From: Candidatus Altimarinota bacterium
GTDB lineage: Bacteria > Patescibacteriota > Gracilibacteria > BD1-5 > UBA6164
Length of the DNA: 5,724 nt
Direction: 5' to 3'
Assembly (NCBI GenBank): GCA_027066255.1
Contig: JAMOOA010000167.1
Span: forward strand, 1-5,724
Part shown: positions 1 through 5,724 of the stretch, in pieces
Position numbering within the stretch: the first letter of the stretch is position 1
How the letters are laid out: every line of letters begins with the position of its first letter
Made by a program: the position numbers and the translations under genes
Notes under the pieces: generated by a model
Seen by the model: the letters and a program-made list of their open reading frames with translations, nothing else
The model's database searches: none
What the model was told of the DNA's origin: nothing

Positions 1-724
<724 letters not shown>

Positions 725-757
725 AGTATAATAAGTTAGTAGTTAATGTATTTTTAC

Positions 758-771
758 GTCATAATAATGAC
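758..771. repeat. Short inverted repeat in the dnaK 5' untranslated region
   Basis: GTCAT-AATA-ATGAC is a perfect 5-bp inverted repeat with a 4-base loop. It lies just downstream of the predicted dnaK -10 box, so it would fall near the 5' end of the dnaK leader (predicted leader about 50 nt). It could form a weak RNA hairpin or be a small operator. Its AT content makes chance occurrence quite possible. Confidence 0.3.
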
Positions 772-780
772 TCAGACACG

Positions 781-808
781 ATTTTATTCAAAATAGTATC
801 CAAGTCAA
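781..808 (-). promoter_or_regulatory. Sigma70-type promoter of dnaK
   Basis: On the minus strand, TTGACT (803-808; 5 of 6 to TTGACA) is followed after 16 bp by TAAAAT (781-786; 5 of 6 to TATAAT). Transcription would start near 774, giving a leader of about 50 nt before the dnaK ATG at 724. The CIRCE operator begins 7 bp upstream of the -35 box. Confidence 0.65.
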
Positions 809-814
809 AACTTT

Positions 815-841
815 TTAGCACTTTTTTTAGTTGTGTGCTAA
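815..841. promoter_or_regulatory. CIRCE element (HrcA operator) upstream of dnaK
   Basis: TTAGCACTT-N9-GTGTGCTAA matches the CIRCE consensus TTAGCACTC-N9-GAGTGCTAA at 8 of 9 positions in each arm, with the exact 9-bp spacer. CIRCE is the binding site of the heat-shock repressor HrcA and classically controls dnaK and groE operons; dnaK is the next gene on the minus strand. The element sits upstream of the best -35 box, at about -41 to -67 from the predicted start, rather than overlapping or following the promoter as is more usual. Either a second promoter lies further upstream or repression works from this position. No hrcA gene is in the window. Confidence 0.85.
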
Positions 842-885
842 TTTAAAGAATACAATCCTTTCTTTGAAGGAGTTTCCTCAGATAT

Positions 886-914
886 TTGCTCAAATTAAAA
901 CAGTATGATATAAT
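886..914 (+). promoter_or_regulatory. Extended -10 promoter facing the small ORF at 922
   Basis: A perfect TATAAT (909-914) is preceded by TG at 906-907, making the extended -10 form TGnTATAAT. A poor -35 (TTGCTC, 886-891) lies 17 bp upstream. Transcription would start at about 920-922, right at the ATG of the small ORF, so the first ATG would give a leaderless or nearly leaderless mRNA. The -10 hexamer and TG are seen directly; the start position is inferred. Confidence 0.6.
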
Positions 915-921
915 ATGTATT

Positions 922-1173
922 ATGACCAATATAGAAGATACATCTCTTGAAGGTGCAAATGATAATATCTCTCTAGAGTTAGGGGAATGAGAAGAGGGAA
1001 GTATGTCGGGTGATCAAGCTCTCGAAGTTACTAGAGAACTTAATAGCACAAATATTGCAATTATTAGATGACTTTTTTTCAGTCCTTTTAGACCAGCAAA
1101 AGAAGTTGATAGACTTATGGAAATTCGAGAAGTAGTAAACGATAATAGCATAAAAACAAAAAAAGCAGCTTAA
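922..1173 (+). CDS. Small protein of unknown function (83 aa with UGA read as Gly)
   Basis: Not recognised. Reading UGA as Gly at 988-990 (codon 23) and 1069-1071 (codon 50) gives 83 residues ending at TAA; under the standard code it stops after 22. The N-terminal third is acidic (many Glu and Asp). The middle holds a short hydrophobic run, NIAIIRGLFFSPF (residues 44-56), too short for a clear membrane span. The rest is charged and ends in a Lys-rich tail (KTKKAA). No signal peptide or catalytic motif is evident. Support for a real gene: an extended -10 promoter just upstream, a terminator hairpin exactly at its end, and no overlap with another gene. The start is uncertain: ATG 922 would be nearly leaderless, while ATG 1003 (codon 28) has GAGGG at 994-998, only 4 nt away, and would give 56 residues. 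It is divergent from dnaK and convergent with rplT. It contains the window's only CGA codon (1126-1128). Confidence 0.6.
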
Positions 1174-1187
1174 GCTACTTTTTTTTT
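1158..1187. terminator. Intrinsic terminator between the small ORF and rplT, usable on both strands
   Basis: An A7 run, a 6-bp stem around a TTAA loop, and a T run. On the minus strand the RNA hairpin AGUAGC-UUAA-GCUGCU is fully paired (one G-U) and is followed by U7, so it ends the rpsT-infC-rpmI-rplT unit 19 bases past rplT. On the plus strand the same stem has a C-A mismatch but is followed by a longer U run. The TAA of the plus-strand ORF (1171-1173) lies in the loop. Confidence 0.7.
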
Positions 1188-1205
1188 GTTTCTATATTTC
1201 TTGAA

Positions 1206-1550
1206 TTATTTCACGAATGAAACGATTTTCTTGAATACTTCAGGAGTCTCAATAGCAAGATTTGAAAGAACCTTTCTGTTGAGTACTACCTTCTTTTTGT
1301 ACATTGAATGTATAAGAGCAGAGTAAGTTGTTCCACAGAGCCTTGCTGCATTGTTGATTCTTATAGTCCAAAGCCTTCTGAAGTTTCTTTTCTTAAGTCT
1401 TCTCCCTATATAAGAATTGAGACCTGCTTTCATCCAAGCATTTTTTGCTCTACTAAAAACTCTAGAATTCAACATTCTAAAACCTTTCGTTGCTTTTAGC
1501 ATTTTCTTGTGTCTCTTCTTTGTCATGAGAGCTCTCTTTACTCTTACCAT
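1206..1550 (-). CDS. rplT: 50S ribosomal protein L20 (bL20)
   Basis: Primary 23S rRNA-binding protein needed for early 50S assembly; in several bacteria it also represses translation of its own operon by binding the mRNA. The 114 residues match the family length (about 115-120). The very basic N-terminal arm (VKRALMTKKRHKKMLKATKG), RLKKRNFRRLWTIRINNAAR (residues 52-71) and the C-terminal LNRKVLSNLAI region are typical of L20. The start is ATG with a modest AGGA three bases upstream, the best Shine-Dalgarno-like signal among the starts in this window. It ends in TAA. All four glycines use GGN, with no UGA. Last gene of the rpsT-infC-rpmI-rplT unit, 42 nt after rpmI and followed by a terminator. 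Confidence 0.97.
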   Translation of the reverse strand: MVRVKRALMTKKRHKKMLKATKGFRMLNSRVFSRAKNAWMKAGLNSYIGRRLKKRNFRRLWTIRINNAARLCGTTYSALIHSMYKKKVVLNRKVLSNLAIETPEVFKKIVSFVK

Positions 1551-1592
1551 TGTTCCTAATTAATTATTAATAATATGTTGTAGTAGATGAAA

Positions 1593-1787
1593 CTATCCGT
1601 GAGGAAGTTGTCTTGCTATTTTTTTTGCCTCACTTGGAGAAGCTACGAGTCCGTATTTACTTCTTCCTTTTGCTTTTTTACTTTTATCCATGAGTAGATG
1701 TCTCTTTCCAGCTTTTGAGAGTTTAAATTTCCCAGATCATGTAATTTTTACTCTCTTTTTCACTCCACTTCTTGTTTTTAAAGTCAT
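1593..1787 (-). CDS. rpmI: 50S ribosomal protein L35 (bL35)
   Basis: Small basic protein of the large ribosomal subunit. It is 64 residues, normal for L35. The pattern TRSGVKKRVKITGSGKFK followed by KAGKRHLL (residues 26-32 and flanks) is the L35 signature. The first Gly of TGSGK (residue 17) is TGA at 1737-1739. Under the standard code the protein would be cut after 16 residues, so a conserved family position calls UGA as Gly. It starts at ATG, 22 nt after the infC stop, with no visible Shine-Dalgarno, and ends at TAG. One of seven glycines is UGA. It keeps its conserved place between infC and rplT. Confidence 0.96.
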
Positions 1788-1809
1788 GATATCTTATATA
1801 AATATTAAA

Positions 1810-2322
1810 TTATTTTTTTGCTTTTAACATTACGTTAAATATATTTCTCGTTCTTCTTACTTCTCCATCAGCTTTGTATATATCTTCTAGAGATGTAACA
1901 AAATTATTTATTTTTTCCATCGCAAGATCTCCATAATGGTTTTCTCTTCCTCTGAGCATCAAACTAATTTTGAGAGCATGTCATCCTTCTGCAAATTTTT
2001 CTGCTTGTTTTCTCTTTACTGCCAAGTCATGATCTCAAATCTTAAACGTTATACGGAGTGTTTTGAGTTCAGGAGTCTTGGATCTTTGTTTATTTTTCTG
2101 GTTTTGTTTTTTTTGTCTGTAGAGGAATTTTCCATAATCAAGAATCTTTACTATGGTAGTATCTCCATTTTTTCACATCTCCATTAAATCCAGTCCTTTC
2201 TCTGCAGCTATAGTTTTTGCTTCGGAGAGAGTCATATCTCAGAGATTTCCATCTTCATCTGATATGAGTTGAATGTTATGAGCGCGAATCCTATCGTTGA
2301 GTACTTTACGTTTGTCTTTCAC
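1810..2322 (-). CDS. infC: Translation initiation factor IF-3
   Basis: IF3 binds the 30S subunit, prevents premature 50S joining and checks start-codon and initiator-tRNA pairing. The 170 residues are close to the usual 170-180. The N-domain begins with LNDRIRAHNIQLIS (residues 8-21) and continues to KILDYGKFLYRQ (59-70); a Lys/Gln-rich linker follows (about 71-82); the C-domain has KTLRITFKIGDHDL (87-100) and LKISLMLRGRENHYGDLA (117-134), matching the family's KISLRFRGRE motif. Four UGA codons are read as Gly: residues 28, 50, 96 and 114, of 12 glycines. The start is GTG at 2320-2322: an in-frame TAA sits directly before it and no ATG precedes the conserved N-terminus. There is no Shine-Dalgarno. 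E. coli infC also uses a non-AUG start (AUU) for autoregulation; whether GTG here is regulatory is inference. It begins 16 nt after rpsT and ends in TAA. Confidence 0.95.
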
Positions 2323-2338
2323 TTATGGAAGTTATGAA

Positions 2339-2650
2339 CTAAGCCTTCTTTGTATCGAGAACCTTCATCATTTTTACAAAATGAGATTTTTTTCTCGATG
2401 CATTATTGAGGTGTATTATATTTTTTTTGACAAGTTTATCAATAGTTGATTGTAAACCTGACTTTACGTTTTTTCCGTCTTTATCCTTTTTATTGTAGTA
2501 TGCGAGTTTTGCAGCTTTTATATCACCAGCTTTTATAGCTGTTTCAAAAGCGATTCTAGACTCTCTATAGAGGGCCTTGAAATGTGAATTTCTTGCATAA
2601 TTTCTCTTGTTTTGTTTCAGAGCTTTCTTTGCTGACTTGATTAATGGCAT
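2339..2650 (-). CDS. rpsT: 30S ribosomal protein S20 (bS20)
   Basis: S20 binds 16S rRNA early in 30S assembly as a long three-helix bundle. The N-terminus MPLIKSAKKALKQNKRNYAR and the C-terminal IIHLNNASRKKSHFVKMM (residues 78-95) are the typical S20 ends; compare IKSAKKR at the start and IHKNKAARKKSRL near the end of well-known members. At 103 residues it is longer than the common 85-90, the extra length lying around residues 50-68 (Lys/Asp-rich). All three glycines are GGN, with no UGA. It starts at ATG with only a weak purine stretch upstream and ends in TAG. First gene of the unit, about 72 nt downstream of the predicted transcription start; rpsT heading the infC-rpmI-rplT cluster is not the textbook order. 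Confidence 0.94.
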   Translation of the reverse strand: MPLIKSAKKALKQNKRNYARNSHFKALYRESRIAFETAIKAGDIKAAKLAYYNKKDKDGKNVKSGLQSTIDKLVKKNIIHLNNASRKKSHFVKMMKVLDTKKA

Positions 2651-2729
2651 CTTGTTTTCTTGGAAAAAATATAAAAATAAATACCTTAGTTTCCTTACAC
2701 ATTGACTAAAAACTATGATAAGCTGTGGG

Positions 2730-2757
2730 ATTATATAAAAAAACGATAGAGTGTCAA
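2730..2757 (-). promoter_or_regulatory. Consensus sigma70 promoter of the rpsT-infC-rpmI-rplT unit
   Basis: On the minus strand, a perfect TTGACA (2752-2757) and a perfect TATAAT (2730-2735) are separated by 16 bp that include a T7 run. It is the strongest promoter match in the window and lies in the gap between pheT and rpsT. Predicted start near 2723 leaves a leader of about 72 nt before rpsT. The leader (2651-2723) is AT-rich; the only pairing I see is a 6-bp TAGTTT/AAACTA match around a 17-nt loop, too weak to call a regulatory structure. Confidence 0.85.
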
Positions 2758-2798
2758 AAGTTTTTTGGAGCTTTTTTCTTCTGAGTTTCTTCTTGCAG

Positions 2799-5135
2799 CT
2801 ACCTCAGTTTCCCTCATTTTTTTTCTACTCTTTTTACAATATCTTGGATAAGGGTATTTTTAACAGTATCATCAAGAGTTCATTCAAGAGATTGCATGTA
2901 CACTGTATAGCTGAAACTTCTCTGTCCTGAGAGTTTCTCTTCGTCTTCATAGATATCAAAAAGTTCTACTTTGGTAATGATTTGAGGATTTGTTTTCTCT
3001 ATAGCTACTTGGATGTGCTTTGCTTTAATAGACTTGTCTACCACAAAGTTGATATCGAAATTATTTTCTTGAAACTGGGAAACTTCACGGGCTTTGGTTA
3101 CAGTGTGTACGGCTTTTTCTATTTTTGAAACATCGAGGGTAAAGTAACCAATTCTTTCACGTAACTCAAAACTCTCAGCTACCATGGGGTGAACCTCTCC
3201 AACATATCCAACTTCTTGACCTCTGACAATTATCTTTCCTGTTCTCCCTGGATGAGAATATGACGGAGCTTCATCTATTGTTTCAAAGTAGAGGTTATCT
3301 ATTTTAAGAGTTTTACAAAGATCAGAAACAGTAGTTTGTACTTCATAATATTGGTTTTCAGACTTTTGAGCGATGACTCCAGCTATTTCATAATTTTCTT
3401 CTATTTTAGTATCCTTGAGGTGGAAAACTTTCCCTATCTCAAAGAGTTTGAGGTTTTTGTATTCACGAGTATTGTTTTCAAGAGAGAGTAAAAGATTGGG
3501 GATAAGACTTCCTCTCATGTGGGTAATTTCTTCACTTAAAGCATTTTTGAGTCCTATGAGGTTTTTAATAGAAGAGTTACATTTATTCATTAACTCTTCG
3601 CTCACAAAAGAGTATGTATACATATCATAAAATCCACGAGAAACGAGAAAATTCCTGGATTCTTTCTTGATTTGATATGTTATTGTTTGTGCGATAGCCC
3701 CGAGATTGATCCTTGGAACGGTCATCTTAACCTTGTCATATCCATCAATTCTGGCTATTTCCTCTGCGATATCAGCTTTTGTATTGAGATCTTTTCTCCA
3801 GAGGGGAATAGTAAGTTTTCAATCTTTTTCAGTAATAGAAAGAATAGCGAGAATCTCAAGAGCTTCTTGTTCTGGGTAGTTTCTTCAAATAAGCGCGTTT
3901 ATGTATTTCAAATCGAAATCTATGCTTGTATGCCCCTCAGGATTCTCATACACATCGGTAAATGCCTCGAGCTTGATAGAACTGAGGTTTTTTTCAAGTT
4001 CCTGAATGATAAGAGAAGGACCGGTATCTCTAATAGAAGAAACAAGGTCTTTTTCAAATACATTGAGAGCATCTGTACGTATCCCGAGTCTTTTCCCTGT
4101 CTTTCTCACAACAGCTTGATCAAACCATGCAGATTCGATAATGATAGTTTTTGTAGTGTCTGATACTGCTGAGTCCTTTCCTCCAATGATTCCTCCGAGA
4201 GCAATAACCCCAGCTTCATCAGCAATAACGATGTCGTCGCTGTGAAGCGAGTACGTTTTGTCATTGAGAGCTGTGAATTTCTCACCATTGTTGGCAAATC
4301 TGATATGAATAGAACCAGTAAGTTTAGCTTCATCAAAACAGTGTGTTGGTTGTCCATAGAGGTAGAGAGAATAATTCGTAATATCTACGAGAAGTCCTTT
4401 TGATTCTATATCATGAGAAACTAAGAGATCTTTTACGTATTCTGGAGAAGCGATGTTTTCTACTCCAGAGACTTTGAGTCCCATGTATCTCTTCACTATA
4501 TGAGGGATGTCATTTTTGATACCAAGATCAGGAAGAGAAGAGAAGTCTCTTTTGGCCATATCGTAATCGAGTTTTTTCCCAGTTATTGCGGATATTTCTC
4601 TTGCTATACCGATATGACTGAATAAGTCAGGCCTGTGATTGATAGCTTTGTTATCTATTTCAAGGATGATATCGTTTATTCAGAGGTAATCTCTCATACA
4701 TGTATCGAGTTCTGCATCATCCGGGAGTATTAGGATTCACTCTTGTCTTTCTTCGATGAGTCAGAGCTCATCTTCACTACAAATCATTCAGTTTGATGTT
4801 TCTCCTCTGATTTTTGTTTTTGCAATAATAAAGTCAGGTTTGAGTTCAGCTCATTCAAGTGCTACAGAAACCTTGATTCCTACTTTGACGTTTGGGGCTC
4901 CACAGATGATTTGACGAGTTTCTCCGAGTACTTCTACTTGGCAAATATTGAGCTTATCGGCTTCAGGGTGTTTGGCTACTTCTACTATTTTTCCGATAAA
5001 TACCCTTTCAAGGTGTTTTCCTGTTTCATGAATCTCTTCTACTTCTGCTGTATGCATAATCAAATCAGTAGCCACTTCTTCAGGGGATTTGATATCTGGA
5101 ATGTATTTTTTGAGGACTTTGTATGAGACTTTCAC
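2799..5135 (-). CDS. pheT: Phenylalanyl-tRNA synthetase beta subunit (778 aa, nine UGA-Gly codons)
   Basis: With PheS it forms the alpha2beta2 enzyme that charges tRNA-Phe; the beta subunit binds tRNA and edits Tyr-tRNA-Phe. Domains in order: tRNA-binding fold (about 40-148, HPEADKLNIC and NGMICS), B3/B4 editing domain (about 210-365), B5 (about 405-470, WRKDLNTKADIAEEIARIDGYD), catalytic-like core (LFEIGKVF 564-571, HPGR 628-631, GEVHP 646-650) and the ferredoxin-fold anticodon-binding domain (about 688-778, ending GGKLR). Editing-site His265 (GQPTHCFD) and Glu334 (IIIESAWF) are kept. UGA codons are residues 95, 116, 125, 133, 152, 417, 439, 752 and 774 of roughly 48 glycines; under the standard code the gene falls into pieces in one frame. 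The start is GTG at 5133-5135, since an in-frame TAA lies 12 nt upstream with no ATG between; no Shine-Dalgarno. The stop is TAG. pheS is not adjacent. Length fits the family (about 780-800). Confidence 0.97.
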
Positions 5136-5170
5136 GAGGCTATAGTTTTATGATGTAAGGATTGAGTAGA

Positions 5171-5198
5171 AAGATAATGAGAAAGGAGAAAAAGGCAA
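5171..5198 (-). promoter_or_regulatory. Possible weak promoter of pheT
   Basis: On the minus strand, TTGCCT (5193-5198) and TATCTT (5171-5176) are 16 bp apart, each matching consensus at 4 of 6 positions. A promoter is expected here because a strong terminator lies just upstream (5210-5245) and pheT begins at 5135. The match is poor and could be chance. Confidence 0.3.
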
Positions 5199-5209
5199 GG
5201 GAAAGCGAA

Positions 5210-5245
5210 ACAAAAAACCTCTCCTGTTAGGGAGAGGTTTTTTGT
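5210..5245. terminator. Strong symmetrical intrinsic terminator
   Basis: A perfect 15-bp inverted repeat, ACA6CCTCTCC and its complement, around the 6-base loop TGTTAG. The GC-rich core is 7 bp (CCTCTCC/GGAGAGG), flanked by A6 and T6, so it can terminate in both directions. On the minus strand it starts 5 nt after the TAA of the unknown gene at 5250-5724, which it evidently ends, and separates that gene from pheT. Confidence 0.92.
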
Positions 5246-5249
5246 TATA

Positions 5250-5724
5250 TTACCTTTTTCCGAGAGTATTACTTACATCTCATTTTACTCATGAATCTTC
5301 TCATATTCTCTGAGAATTATATATCCTTTGAACCATGATACTAGTTACAATCGTTGTAATCTGTTGACTGATAACAGCTTCAATTTCTAAGAATGATTTA
5401 TCAAGTATCTGCCTATATATTGCATCTATATCCGGTTGAAATAGGTTAACTTCTTCTTCTGTAAGATTCAGACTATTAATCTGGTCATATAACTTGAAAC
5501 CTATATTTTCGATGTCATTTTCAAATAACTCTCTTGCTTCCTGTAACTCCACACTAGACATAGAGTCTTGATGATTGTATATTTCTACAGAGGATGTACT
5601 ATTTTCCCCTTGAAGAAATTTTATGATACTTTGTTCTGTCGATATTCAAGACATTCTAAAATCTGCACAAGCTTCCTCAGTGGTTACTTTTATATGTGAA
5701 AATCTATTTGGTAGCTCCTGGAAG
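5250..5724 (-). CDS. Unrecognised protein, 3' part (157 codons visible, four UGA-Gly codons)
   Basis: The frame is open from the right edge (first full codon 5721-5723) to TAA at 5250-5252. I do not recognise the family. The visible part is polar and mostly helix-forming: a Glu-rich segment (SSVELQEARELFENDIENIG), an Asn/Leu/Glu segment, then an Ile/Val-rich segment (EAVISQQITTIVTSIMVQRI) too polar for a clear membrane span, and a short Gly/Asp/Ser-rich tail ending GKR. UGA occurs at 5646-5648, 5301-5303, 5289-5291 and 5280-5282; the last three fall within eight codons near the C-terminus. Under the standard code it would end at 5301, but a strong terminator begins exactly 5 nt after the TAA at 5250, supporting the longer end. 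The start is probably outside the window; internal ATGs at 5652-5654 and 5559-5561 have no evident Shine-Dalgarno. No link to pheT is evident. Confidence 0.6.

Noticed and set aside
859..874. TCCTT-TCTTTG-AAGGA hairpin upstream of the small ORF
   Set aside because: Five base pairs in AT-rich intergenic DNA, with no adjacent T-run and no match to a known operator.
1936..2187. Plus-strand open frame of 83 codons
   Set aside because: It lies wholly inside infC on the opposite strand; IF3 is certain by motif and the shadow has no recognisable features.
2754..2776. Possible pheT terminator (AAAAG...CTTTT with T-run)
   Set aside because: The stem is only about 5 bp with one G-C pair and overlaps the -35 box of the rpsT promoter; not a convincing terminator, so pheT may read through.
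2700..2801. Readthrough tail of pheT past its TAG (about 30 more codons with a Lys-rich stretch)
   Set aside because: The family C-terminus ends at KLR just before the TAG, rpmI and rpsT also end with TAG, and the tail would run through the rpsT promoter.
3672..4163. Plus-strand open frame of 163 codons
   Set aside because: It is antisense to pheT, which is well supported along its whole length.
2799..5135. pheT as a pseudogene broken by nine stops
   Set aside because: All interruptions are TGA, never TAA or TAG, with no frameshift, and they sit at glycine positions of the family. Other essential genes in the window show the same pattern.

Overview
The window is AT-rich bacterial DNA in which UGA cannot be a stop codon. 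Six genes (dnaK, infC, rpmI, pheT and two unrecognised ORFs) hold 21 in-frame UGA codons. Where the family is known, several of these fall on conserved glycines: the NGMICS motif of PheT, the TGSGK motif of L35, and the second residue of DnaK. Every gene whose end is visible stops at TAA or TAG. Reading UGA as glycine is genetic code 25, known from the candidate-phyla-radiation lineages Absconditabacteria (SR1) and Gracilibacteria (BD1-5/GN02). I cannot tell which of the two this is. Standard-code gene calling breaks pheT, infC, rpmI and both unknown ORFs into pieces; the features below are the restored genes.

Layout. 1-724 (minus): N-terminal 241 codons of dnaK, running off the left edge. 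725-921: a divergent regulatory region with a CIRCE-type operator (HrcA site), a sigma70-like dnaK promoter and an extended -10 promoter facing right. 922-1173 (plus): an 83-residue protein of unknown function, ending inside a terminator hairpin shared with the converging ribosomal operon. 1206-2650 (minus): rpsT-infC-rpmI-rplT (S20, IF3, L35, L20), closely spaced behind a promoter with perfect -35 and -10 hexamers at 2730-2757. 2799-5135 (minus): full-length pheT, the beta subunit of phenylalanyl-tRNA synthetase (778 aa), with 9 UGA-Gly codons. 5210-5245: a strong symmetrical terminator. 5250-5724 (minus): the 3' part of an unrecognised gene (157 codons visible).

Apart from the two unknown ORFs, the genes are core translation and protein-folding functions. 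IF3 with L35 and L20 is a very widely conserved cluster; here rpsT is placed at its head. pheT lies just upstream but is probably its own transcription unit, because a terminator precedes it and the rpsT promoter follows it, and pheS is not beside it. dnaK is probably heat-inducible through HrcA. Shine-Dalgarno sequences are weak or absent at most starts, and infC and pheT both begin with GTG.

No tRNA, rRNA, CRISPR array, insertion sequence or phage gene was recognised. The most notable content is the recoding itself and how it is distributed (UGA at codon 2 of dnaK, none in S20 or L20), together with the two unrecognised genes.
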